DNA from: Desulfobacterales bacterium
Lineage (GTDB): Bacteria; Desulfobacterota; Desulfobacteria; Desulfobacterales; 4be13
Reading direction: 5' to 3'
DNA: 7,341 nt
Assembly: GCA_029934695.1 (NCBI GenBank)
Contig: JAOZLU010000354.1
Location: 1 to 7,341, forward strand
Part shown: in pieces, positions 1 to 6,945 of the stretch
Numbering within the stretch: position 1 is the stretch's first letter
Layout: each line of letters begins with the position of its first letter
Program-made: the position numbers and the translations under genes
The notes under the pieces: generated by a model
What the model was told of the DNA's origin: nothing
The model's input: the letters and a program-made list of their open reading frames with translations, nothing else
The model's database searches: none

Positions 1-1
1 T

Positions 2-389
2 GGCAGGCTTCACCAAAGAAAAATATTTGAAACTGCTGCTCAGACCACAGAAGCATTCCCATATCAAAAAAAACCGCATACTCCGCTTCTGAAGAACCCA
101 ATATTTTTCTTGAAAAACTGAGTTTGAAGCTGTATAACTCCTCCCTGATGCTTTCAGCATGACCCCAATGACGCAGATTGTCACCTCTGTTTTTTATGAA
201 TGGAAAAAACAGTTCCCGGCGGCCATCCTGGAAGTAAATGCAGGTGTATGATCCGGCTGTCTGAGCATAACGAACAGTTTCCCGGAAACCGTCAGATCGG
301 AAATTCAGTCTGCCGGAATACGGGCTGCAAAAACTGCAGGCCGGGAACTTGTTTCGCCTTGCCGGAAATTGGGGGAGACACTGGGGTAT
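2..389 (-). pseudogene. Unassigned minus-strand open frame, edge-truncated, no clear start
   Basis: Read on the minus strand from 389 to the left edge, this frame stays open for about 129 codons after a TAA at 392-390. Its composition is protein-like: it includes the stretches RYAQTAGSYTCIYFQ, LFFPFIKNRGDNLRHWGHA and ESIREELYSFKLSFSRK. The overlapping plus-strand translation is, by contrast, Cys-rich and unlike a folded protein. The first ATG lies only about 20 codons from the edge (62-60), and no ribosome binding site precedes the possible CTG starts. It is therefore either the 3' part of a gene that has lost its 5' end, or a chance open frame. I do not recognise the family. It diverges from the DUF262 gene at 425. 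The no-stop length and composition are seen directly; coding status is inferred. Confidence 0.3.
352..372 (+). repeat. Direct repeat, left copy (21 bp, 20/21 to 6985-7005)
   Basis: The core TTTCGCCTTGCCGGAAA followed by T/C-TGG occurs here and again at 6985-7005 in the same orientation. There is one mismatch (T here, C there). The two copies bracket the DUF262 cassette plus res. Both copies can be read as FRLAGNW in one frame (here with stops not far upstream), so they may be pieces of one ancestral coding sequence rather than a mobile-element end. Confidence 0.6.
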
Positions 390-396
390 TTATATT
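369..396 (+). promoter_or_regulatory. Weak candidate sigma-70-like promoter for the DUF262 cassette
   Basis: TTGGGG at 369-374 and TATATT at 391-396 are separated by 16 bases and lie just upstream of the start at 425. The -10 box matches the consensus at 5 of 6 positions, the -35 at only 3 of 6. A perfect TTGACA occurs at 401-406 but has no usable -10 before the start codon. This is the only promoter-like pair I see for the plus-strand genes, and it is weak. Confidence 0.2.
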
Positions 397-424
397 TACA
401 TTGACAGTATCCGATGGGGGAACA

Positions 425-1768
425 ATGACTGAAATATCAGCGAATGACCACACGCCTCAGGAGTTGGCAGCAGACGGAAGAGAGGCCGGGGTTGAATCGG
501 ACGAATATATCCCGTTTCCTTTTGATGCAGAAAAGATATCCATTTCCGATAAGAGAGTTCCGCTTGAAACACTTGTCCGCAGGTTGAAACAGGGAACCAT
601 CAGTGCCCCGCTAATTCAGCGCGGGGCCGGGATATGGAATGATCAGCAGCAGAGCCGACTTATTGAGTCGTTAATGCTGAGAATACCCGTTCCGCTTTTT
701 TATGTTGCCGAGGATGAGGATGTTAACTGGAAAGTTGTTGACGGTCTTCAGCGCGTAACAGCAATCCGTCGCTATGTGCTGGGGCAGGAGTTTGTATTAA
801 ATGGCCTTGAATTTTTGCGTGAACTGGAAGGATGCAAATTTGATGATCTGCCCCAGAAATACCAGAACCGAATCTTAGAGACAGAATTTCAGTTTGCCAT
901 TATCAATCCTTCCACACCGCAAAAGGTACAAAGGAATATCTTCAAACGCCTTAACACCGGAGGGCTGCCGCTCACAGCACAGGAAATCAGACATGCGCTT
1001 TACCATGGTCCGTCCGCGGAATTACTGGCAGAACTGGCCCGGTCAGAAGATTTCAGAACAGCAACCGCGGAAAGTGTCAATGACAGCCGGATGGCAGGGC
1101 GTGAGCTTATTCTGCGATTCTTTGCCTTTCTTATCCGCGGCGCTGATTCTTATCCGAAAAATGGGGATATGGATGATTTTCTCAGCGGAACCATGCAGAT
1201 TATAAATCTCATGCCGGAGCTTCCGCCAAAAGAACTCGCGACAGCCCTTGATGCGGATATCAGGGACATGAAAATCAGATACAGTACTCACGATCAGTTA
1301 AAAGAATTATTTTATCTGGCAATGAAACGGGCGATAGAGCTGTTCGGCGACCACGCATTCCGAAAGTCTGTTCCCAATCAAAATCGCAAACGTACACCTG
1401 TCAACAAATCATTGTTTGAAGCATGGTCTGTTATTTTATCAGAGATGGAGGAAGCAACATATCAGGCACTTTCAGAAAACAGGGAACGATTTTATTCTTT
1501 ATTGGAAACTGCAACTTATCAGGCCGGAAATGATGATCTGACCAGATTTATTTCACGCGACAGCCACAAATATCAGGGTGTGATAAAGAGATACAGAATA
1601 CTTGAAAATATCACTGAAATTGCAATAAAAAATTACTACGATCTGGAGGACGATGTAGCTACAACAATAAAAAGAGAACCTGATCTTGATAAAGCTCTAT
1701 TAATAATATTAAGAAGCATCCCAGCGGCCGTTCTGCCACCTCGTCCCATAAGTACCCCCGTCCCATAA
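425..1768 (+). CDS. DUF262 domain protein (ParB/GmrS-like), 447 aa
   Basis: First gene of a three-gene cassette. DUF262 (Pfam PF03235) proteins share the ParB/Srx-like fold seen in GmrS of type IV restriction enzymes, where this domain binds or hydrolyses nucleotides. The hallmarks are visible: an APLIQR element (residues 61-66), W71 followed by the LIESLMLRIPVP segment (79-90), the DGLQR motif at 106-110 (canonical DGQQR), and FKRLNTGGLPLTAQEIR (173-189). The C-terminal half is helical-looking and ends in a proline-rich tail. I chose the ATG at 425 because GGGGGA lies 3-4 bases upstream; the frame stays open to an ATG at 200, but those extra 75 residues are Cys-rich and lie outside the domain. 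The next in-frame ATG falls inside the domain. Two tandem TAA stops end it. The ATPase gene follows after 43 bases. Family assignment is firm; substrate is unknown. No HNH (GmrD-type) module is evident, so any nuclease action would need the DUF262 fold itself or a partner. Confidence 0.9.
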   Translation: MTEISANDHTPQELAADGREAGVESDEYIPFPFDAEKISISDKRVPLETLVRRLKQGTISAPLIQRGAGIWNDQQQSRLIESLMLRIPVPLFYVAEDEDVNWKVVDGLQRVTAIRRYVLGQEFVLNGLEFLRELEGCKFDDLPQKYQNRILETEFQFAIINPSTPQKVQRNIFKRLNTGGLPLTAQEIRHALYHGPSAELLAELARSEDFRTATAESVNDSRMAGRELILRFFAFLIRGADSYPKNGDMDDFLSGTMQIINLMPELPPKELATALDADIRDMKIRYSTHDQLKELFYLAMKRAIELFGDHAFRKSVPNQNRKRTPVNKSLFEAWSVILSEMEEATYQALSENRERFYSLLETATYQAGNDDLTRFISRDSHKYQGVIKRYRILENITEIAIKNYYDLEDDVATTIKREPDLDKALLIILRSIPAAVLPPRPISTPVP

Positions 1769-1800
1769 TAAGAGATGGATGAATTTACAATCTGCTGTAT

Positions 1801-1805
1801 GGAGG
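1801..1805 (+). promoter_or_regulatory. Shine-Dalgarno GGAGG fixing the ATPase start at 1812
   Basis: A perfect GGAGG sits 6 bases upstream of the ATG at 1812. This decides against the in-frame ATG at 1779, which would add 11 residues ahead of the typical beta-strand start MIKKLHIQGFK. Confidence 0.8.
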
Positions 1806-1811
1806 ATTCTC

Positions 1812-2816
1812 ATGATTAAAAAATTACATATTCAGGGCTTTAAATGCTTTGACAACGAAGACTTTGCTGTCGCCCCCCTTACGCTTCTGGCAGGCATGAA
1901 CAGCTCGGGCAAGAGCACGTTTTTGCAGGCGATAAGGCTGATATACAGACGCGACAACGCTTTAGACGGACTTGGCCCGTTTTCTGAGTTGGTGTCTTCG
2001 CTGCACAGCAGCTTCAAAATAGCGATGACTTCAGGAGTCAGACATGACGTTTTTGAATACCCGGAATCAGAGAACTGTGAGCATGAACATGTTCAGCCCG
2101 GTCTGATGTCGTATATTTCTGCCGCCAGACTGGGCCCGGAGCTGCATCTTCCCTTATGCGGAAACAAAGAAAAAGGCCGGGATGTCGGAGTGAAAGGTGA
2201 ACATGTTATTGATTTCTTGGAACATCATAGTGAACTGGCAGGTCTGCCTGAAATTCTCAGGCGACCCGAAGCCAGAAGCTCTGCGGTTCGTAATAATGTC
2301 TCGGCCTGGCTGAGTATGATTTCTCCGGGTATCAGATTTGAATGGGAGAGTATTCCCAAAGCTGACTTACTGCGTGCGGAATACAGCGGGCACCGCCCGG
2401 GCAATGTGGGATTCGGCATATCTTATACATTACCAATTATCGCCAACGTATTGGGGTATGCCGCGCTCGTGGCCAGGGGTGATGAAAAATCGGCACTTAT
2501 TATGTTGGAGAACCCGGAAGCTCATTTACATCCGGCGGGACAGACGCAGATCGGCGGATTTCTTGCCAAAGCAGCCTCTTGTGGCGTTCAGGTTATAATT
2601 GAAACTCACTCGGATCACCTTCTTAACGGGATAAGGCTGGCTGTGAAAAATAAATTTCTTGATGCAGAAAAAACAGCTTATTATTTTTTTGATTACGACT
2701 TCAGTGAGGAAAAGTCCGTCATCAAACAGCCTGTAATCGATGATGAGGGATATTTTGATGAATGGCCTGACGGCTTTTTTGATGAAACTGAAAAAAATCT
2801 CGAAAGGCTTTTATAA
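1812..2816 (+). CDS. AAA/RecF-like ATPase with DUF3696 C-terminus, 334 aa
   Basis: This is a small ABC/SMC-like ATPase of the kind annotated 'AAA family ATPase / DUF3696' (COG4938-like). It opens with the family pattern KKLHIQGFKCF and a Walker A motif GMNSSGKST (residues 28-36). A signature-like GFGISYTLPII (201-211) precedes the Walker B block IMLENPEAHLHP (230-241), with E233 and E236 acidic and H238 conserved. The switch region IIETHSDHLLNGIR is at 262-275. The end, EWPDGFFDETEKNLERLL, is the DUF3696 signature. Length is slightly short for the family because the middle insert is compact. The stop is 2 bases before the next ATG, so translation is probably coupled. It probably supplies ATP-dependent sensing or switching for the DUF262 partner and the downstream protein; that role is inferred from the operon. 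No membrane segments or signal peptide are seen. Confidence 0.92.
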   Translation: MIKKLHIQGFKCFDNEDFAVAPLTLLAGMNSSGKSTFLQAIRLIYRRDNALDGLGPFSELVSSLHSSFKIAMTSGVRHDVFEYPESENCEHEHVQPGLMSYISAARLGPELHLPLCGNKEKGRDVGVKGEHVIDFLEHHSELAGLPEILRRPEARSSAVRNNVSAWLSMISPGIRFEWESIPKADLLRAEYSGHRPGNVGFGISYTLPIIANVLGYAALVARGDEKSALIMLENPEAHLHPAGQTQIGGFLAKAASCGVQVIIETHSDHLLNGIRLAVKNKFLDAEKTAYYFFDYDFSEEKSVIKQPVIDDEGYFDEWPDGFFDETEKNLERLL

Positions 2817-2818
2817 TT

Positions 2819-3682
2819 ATGCTGAACATTTTCTTCAACCCGTATCCAGGCATGTCGGCGGACTATGAATCAGGCAAAAAGTGTCTCCTTTCGACTGCCA
2901 ATGCATGCAGGGAAATAGCTGACAGGATGTCATTAAAAGCCTATGAGCATAGCGGAGATGACTCCGTAAAATGCTTCATCGTATGCAAAGACAGAAGAGG
3001 AGTATGGTTTACGTCTTCAAGTTTTTTAAGAGATTATTCAGGACGCGACAGGGAACTGGTCAAGTGGTTCCTCCGATTGTTTGACAGGGGTTCACGGGTA
3101 ACAGATGATGACCTTTCCGTTTGCGAAGACTGGGTACTCCGAGGTTTTGATTTTTCTGCACCGGTTCTTGAATTTGCCTTACGACAGGATGGCATGGCTG
3201 TCACAATTTCAGATGATGCTGATTGGAAATCTGATTTTTATTATTTTGTTGAACAACCACACGAGTTGCCCAATATTCATGGCCAGGATGATTGCTCACC
3301 GTTACGAAAATGGATAGAACAATGGTCTCAGCGTAACCTCTCTTTCAAATCTTTGCTGGAAAACAATTTCAATATTCTTTTTTGCAAAGGTGCATCAAAT
3401 ACATGCTTTCCTTCTCGGCATGAAGAAGAAAACGTGATAAAAGCATTAAAACAGGCGCGGGATTATGGCTATGAAATTGATAACGATTCAGTAAAACCGT
3501 TTAAATCAAAATATGGGAATATCCGTGAGTTAAGATCATATCAGGATGGTGTGAGAATATTTTTTGCATTGAGAGAAAATATGCCTGTTATCGGCGGTTT
3601 TTATCGAAAGTCCGCAGCGATTAGCCAAAACAAGGCAGGCGAATATGCAGCAAAGCGTTTAAAAGACCAAGGCTGTCTCTGA
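2819..3682 (+). CDS. Uncharacterised protein with RelE/HigB-like C-terminal domain, 287 aa
   Basis: Third gene of the cassette, starting 2 bases after the ATPase stop; AAAGG inside the end of that gene can serve as ribosome binding site. I do not recognise the N-terminal ~190 residues, which look soluble and contain a basic FIVCKDRRGVWFT strand-like segment (53-65) and an acidic DDDLSVCEDW (96-105). Residues about 222-285 have the order of elements of a RelE/HigB/ParE toxin: KPFKSKYGNIRELRS (226-240), then DGVRIFFALR (243-252), VIGGFYRKS (257-265) and a terminal helix NKAGEYAAKRLKDQ (271-284). In that superfamily this matches 'l.ElR ... yRv.Y ... llhgF.KKs ... ei..A..r'. No small antitoxin gene is adjacent, so if it is toxic it must be restrained by its own N-terminus or by the upstream partners. 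The domain call rests on pattern reading only; activity is unknown. Confidence 0.8.
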   Translation: MLNIFFNPYPGMSADYESGKKCLLSTANACREIADRMSLKAYEHSGDDSVKCFIVCKDRRGVWFTSSSFLRDYSGRDRELVKWFLRLFDRGSRVTDDDLSVCEDWVLRGFDFSAPVLEFALRQDGMAVTISDDADWKSDFYYFVEQPHELPNIHGQDDCSPLRKWIEQWSQRNLSFKSLLENNFNILFCKGASNTCFPSRHEEENVIKALKQARDYGYEIDNDSVKPFKSKYGNIRELRSYQDGVRIFFALRENMPVIGGFYRKSAAISQNKAGEYAAKRLKDQGCL

Positions 3683-3701
3683 GTCGTTTATGAATTAAGG
3701 A

Positions 3702-3791
3702 GATGCGGGCTTCAAAGATGACAGCGTAAAAATCAACGTGGAGCAGATATTCAAGCTCATGTCACCGCACACGGATATAAAAACCATTTAA
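3702..3791 (+). pseudogene. mod: 3' remnant of a type III modification methylase gene (mod tail)
   Basis: In one frame this stretch reads DAGFKDDSVK, then INVEQ, then IFKLMSPHTDIKTI and TAA. That is the conserved C-terminal end of type III Mod (N6-adenine) methyltransferases, which normally lie directly upstream of res. An in-frame TAA at 3696-3698 closes the frame just upstream, and no Mod catalytic motifs (DPPY, FxGxG) occur in the window. The stop codon overlaps the AGGAGG that drives res, the arrangement expected for an intact mod-res operon. The preceding gene ends at 3682, so the cassette junction must lie within about 20 bases. It has no start of its own: an ATG at 3703 is out of frame and hits a stop after 8 codons. 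Identification is from family knowledge; there is no intact protein product. Confidence 0.82.
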
Positions 3792-3796
3792 GGAGG
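3791..3796 (+). promoter_or_regulatory. Shine-Dalgarno AGGAGG for res, overlapping the mod stop
   Basis: AGGAGG begins inside the TAA of the mod remnant and ends 6 bases before the ATG at 3803, near-ideal spacing. It points to former translational coupling of mod and res. Any current coupling would have to come from the cassette gene ending at 3682. Confidence 0.8.
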
Positions 3797-3802
3797 CCAT
3801 AA

Positions 3803-6800
3803 ATGAAACTCAAGTTCAAAAAACAGGCATACCAGACCCGTGCAGTGGAAGCAGTCGTGGATTGCTTCAAAGGCCAAGGCCAGCCCAATACAGCGGGAAT
3901 CAGTTACCGCATTGATTCAGGTTCAGACAGGCAGCAGAGATTTGATGATTCCGGATTCAAAAATGCCGAAATAGACAACACCCTGCCATTGCTGGAAAAT
4001 ATTCAGGAAGTCCAACGGCTTCAAAATCTTCCCCAATCCGGCGCGCTGGTGACAACAAAAGTGTCGCCGCTCAATCTTGATATTGAGATGGAAACCGGAA
4101 CCGGAAAGACCTACTGCTATATCAAGACCATATTCGAGATGAACATGCGCTACGGCTGGACCAAGTTCATCATTGTCGTGCCAAGCATTGCCATCCGTGA
4201 GGGCGTTTATAAGTCACTGGACATCACAGGAGAGCATTTCCTGGAGTCTTATGGCAAGCGGGCGAAATTTTTCATCTACAACTCCAAGCAGCTCCACAAT
4301 CTGGAGAGTTTCTCATCAGATGCCGGAATCAACATAATGGTGATCAACGTGCAGGCGTTTAACGCGCGGGGAAAGGACAACCGGCGTATTTATGAAGAAT
4401 TAGATGACTTCCAGAGCCGCCGTCCCATTGATGTCATCAAAGCCAATCACCCCATCCTGATTCTGGACGAACCTCAGAAGATGGAAGGCAAAAAAACACT
4501 GGATTCGCTCAAAGAGTTCAATCCCCTGATAATACTGCGCTATTCAGCTACCCATAAGACAACGCATAACAAGATTCATCGCTTAGATGCCCTGGATGCC
4601 TACACCCAGAAGCTGGTCAAGAAAATTGCTGTGCGCGGCATATCTGTCAGAGGATTAAGCGGAACCAATGCTTACCTCTATCTGGAATCCATAGAAATTT
4701 CCTCCAAAAGTCCGATAGCACGCATTGAACTGGAAATAAAGCAGAAAAATGGTATCAGACGGATCACGCGAAAACTGAAAAAAGGTGACAACCTGTTCGA
4801 CTTGTCCAACAGGCTGGATCAGTACAAAGGGTTTGTCATCTCGGATATTAACGCGATTACCGACACGGTCAGCTTTACCAACGGTGCTGAACTGTCAGCC
4901 GGAGAAGCCACCGGCGATCTCAATGAAACAGCGCTTCGCCGCATCCAGATTCGCGAAGCTGTCAAAGCGCATTTTGAAAAAGAACAGGTTCTGTTTCATC
5001 AGGGCATCAAAGTTCTCACCCTTTTTTTTATTGACGAAGTTGCCAAATACAGGGTTTACACAGATGCAGGTGAAGAAGGGGGCGAATATGCCAAAATCTT
5101 TGAGGAAGAGTATAAGGAGTGCCTGAACGAGCTTAAACTCCTCCACAAAACGGAATACAGAAAATATCTCGATGGCATAGATGTTTCAGACACCCATAAC
5201 GGATACTTCTCCATTGACAAAAAGTCAAAACGCCTAATTGACCCAAAGATGAACAAAACAGAGATGAAAAAAGGGGAGGCAAATGACGCAAATGCTTATG
5301 ACCTGATTCTGAAAGACAAAGAGCGACTGCTTTCTTTTGAGGAACCCACCCGCTTTATCTTCTCCCACTCCGCACTCCGCGAAGGCTGGGACAACCCCAA
5401 TGTCTTTGTCATTTGCACACTCAAGCACAGCGACAACACCATATCCCGCAGGCAGGAAGTCGGGCGCGGGCTACGCATCGCAGTGAATCAGTTAGGAGAA
5501 AGGCAGGACAATCCAGCGACCGTGCATCAGACCAATGTGCTGACGGTGGTGGCAAGTGAGAGCTATAAGGATTTTGTGGCGGCTCTGCAAAAGGATATCA
5601 GCGAATCTCTTTCTGAAAGACCCCGCACAGCTAATGCAGCCTATTTTGCCGGAAAAATCATAGACACAGAAAACGGTAAGATGGAAGTAACCGGTGATAT
5701 CGCCGAAGGTATTGAATTTTACCTGATTCAAAACGGTTATGTGGACAGAAAGAAGAATATTGTCCAGGTCTATCACGAAGCAGTAAGGAATGACCGTCTG
5801 GCCCCGCTGCCAGATGACCTGAAACCCTTGCAGAAACAGATTTTTCAATTGATTAAAAGTGTTTACAGTGGTGAGAATTTTCCATGCGAAGATGATCGCA
5901 AAGCCAGGCCCAACCTTCTGAACGCCAATTTTGAGAAAAAAGCGTTTAAGGAACTTTGGAACCGGATTAACAGCAAAGCGGCCTACAGTGTCCATTTTGA
6001 CAGTTCCGAACTTGTTGACAAATGCGTGAAGGCTTTGGACAAAGAACTGCGGGTGTCTCCTCTGAAATACATGGTTCAGGCCGGAGAGCAGACGAATGAA
6101 CTCAGCTATGAAAAGATGAAACAGGGGGATGCATTCAAAGTCACCTCCACAAGCACAAAAGTAAACCGCAAATCCGTTCATTCGGCAGTCAAATATGACC
6201 TTGTCGGCAAAGTCGCTGAAGCAGTTCAACTGACCCGGAAAACAGTTTCTCATATCCTAAGTAACATTCAGAAACCGGTTTTTGCCCAGTTCAGAACCAA
6301 CCCGGAAAACTTCATTTCTGAGTCAGCCCGCCTGATCAATGAGCAGAAAGCCACTGTCATTATTGAACATCTGACATATAACAGCGTTTCTGAAACCCAT
6401 GATATCGATATCTTTACGGATGCCCAGAGCAAACAGGATTTCAGCAAGGCCGGAGAGCCGTTAAAACGGCATATTTATGATTATGTGATAACCGATTCAA
6501 AAACAGAGCGGGCCTTTGTCAAAGACTTGGACACCAGTGAAGAAGTGTCTGTCTATGCAAAGCTTCCCAGGGGGTTTTTCATCCCGACACCGGTCGGGAA
6601 TTATAATCCGGACTGGGCTATCTCCTTCAAAGAAGGAATGGTTAAGCATATCTATTTTGTGGCGGAAACAAAAGGCTCCATGTCTTCAATGGAACTCAGG
6701 GGAATCGAAAAAACCAAGATCGAATGCGCCCGGAAATTTTTTGATGAGGTCAATCAGAAGATCAATCCGGAAAATGTCAAATACGATGTGGTAAACAGCT

Positions 6801-6853
6801 ATGGGAAGCTGATGGAAATCGTGGGCGTTTCCAAATTAGCACCAAGATTATAA
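3803..6853 (+). CDS. res: Type III restriction enzyme Res subunit (SF2 helicase-nuclease), 1016 aa
   Basis: Full-length Res subunit of a type III restriction-modification system. In the family it joins a Mod dimer, uses ATP to travel along or communicate over DNA between inversely oriented sites, and cuts DNA. Helicase motifs appear in order: Walker A METGTGKT (96-103), motif II DEPQ (222-225, the type III variant of DEAD), SAT (248-250), REGWDNP (526-532) and motif VI QEVGRGLR (551-558). The C-terminal nuclease shows TERAFVKDLD (901-910), PD at 936-937 and the E-T-K triad at 955-957, a PD-(D/E)xK site with T in the usual E-A-K middle position. Length is typical (about 900-1000 aa) and no frameshift is seen. 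It starts after AGGAGG with 6-base spacing. The partner mod survives only as a C-terminal fragment just upstream, so Res lacks its specificity subunit locally. It may be a leftover, work with a Mod elsewhere, or serve the upstream cassette. Confidence 0.96.
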   Translation: MKLKFKKQAYQTRAVEAVVDCFKGQGQPNTAGISYRIDSGSDRQQRFDDSGFKNAEIDNTLPLLENIQEVQRLQNLPQSGALVTTKVSPLNLDIEMETGTGKTYCYIKTIFEMNMRYGWTKFIIVVPSIAIREGVYKSLDITGEHFLESYGKRAKFFIYNSKQLHNLESFSSDAGINIMVINVQAFNARGKDNRRIYEELDDFQSRRPIDVIKANHPILILDEPQKMEGKKTLDSLKEFNPLIILRYSATHKTTHNKIHRLDALDAYTQKLVKKIAVRGISVRGLSGTNAYLYLESIEISSKSPIARIELEIKQKNGIRRITRKLKKGDNLFDLSNRLDQYKGFVISDINAITDTVSFTNGAELSAGEATGDLNETALRRIQIREAVKAHFEKEQVLFHQGIKVLTLFFIDEVAKYRVYTDAGEEGGEYAKIFEEEYKECLNELKLLHKTEYRKYLDGIDVSDTHNGYFSIDKKSKRLIDPKMNKTEMKKGEANDANAYDLILKDKERLLSFEEPTRFIFSHSALREGWDNPNVFVICTLKHSDNTISRRQEVGRGLRIAVNQLGERQDNPATVHQTNVLTVVASESYKDFVAALQKDISESLSERPRTANAAYFAGKIIDTENGKMEVTGDIAEGIEFYLIQNGYVDRKKNIVQVYHEAVRNDRLAPLPDDLKPLQKQIFQLIKSVYSGENFPCEDDRKARPNLLNANFEKKAFKELWNRINSKAAYSVHFDSSELVDKCVKALDKELRVSPLKYMVQAGEQTNELSYEKMKQGDAFKVTSTSTKVNRKSVHSAVKYDLVGKVAEAVQLTRKTVSHILSNIQKPVFAQFRTNPENFISESARLINEQKATVIIEHLTYNSVSETHDIDIFTDAQSKQDFSKAGEPLKRHIYDYVITDSKTERAFVKDLDTSEEVSVYAKLPRGFFIPTPVGNYNPDWAISFKEGMVKHIYFVAETKGSMSSMELRGIEKTKIECARKFFDEVNQKINPENVKYDVVNSYGKLMEIVGVSKLAPRL

Positions 6854-6890
6854 AATGCTCTCTGTACTTGGGATGGACCACTTTTAGAAT

Positions 6891-6945
6891 GATGCGGGTT
6901 ACTGAAAGATGACCCGTAAAGAACCTGACGAAATCAGAGGTTAAA
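6891..6945 (+). pseudogene. Decayed second copy of a Mod C-terminal tail
   Basis: GATGCGGG, then AAAGATGAC, then CGTAAA occur here in the same order and nearly the same spacing as at 3702-3731, about 25 of 31 aligned bases. Read across two small indels it gives D-A-G-Y, K-D-D, V-K-N, followed by LTKSEVKM up to the ATG at 6946. This parallels DAGF-KDD-SVK and TDIKTI of the better-preserved remnant, with the middle missing. A TGA interrupts it, so it is not translatable as Mod. The match is short, and descent from Mod is inferred. Confidence 0.4.
6895..6916 (+). terminator. Weak stem-loop downstream of res, no T-tract
   Basis: CGGGT at 6895-6899 pairs with ACCCG at 6912-6916. One U-G and one A-U pair extend the stem to 7 pairs over an 8-base loop. 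It lies 42 bases after the res stop but is followed by TAAAGAACC rather than a T run, so it is not a standard intrinsic terminator. It also overlaps the decayed Mod tail, which may explain it by chance. Confidence 0.2.

Noticed and set aside
325..339. Short hairpin CTGCA-AAAAC-TGCAG upstream of the DUF262 gene
   Set aside because: The stem is 5 pairs with no extension and no T-run; such hairpins are common by chance.
401..406. Perfect TTGACA as a -35 box for the DUF262 gene
   Set aside because: A -10 box at 17-base spacing would fall on the start codon at 425 and the sequence there is not -10-like.
425..1768. Full GmrSD type IV restriction enzyme
   Set aside because: The DUF262 (GmrS-like) part is present but no HNH-type GmrD (DUF1524) motif appears in its C-terminal half, so only the DUF262 family name is used.
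5492..6253. 253-codon open frame on the minus strand inside res
   Set aside because: It is antisense to a gene with every expected motif, its product is Phe/Cys-rich with no recognisable pattern, and it lacks a separate promoter or ribosome binding site. It is a shadow of res.
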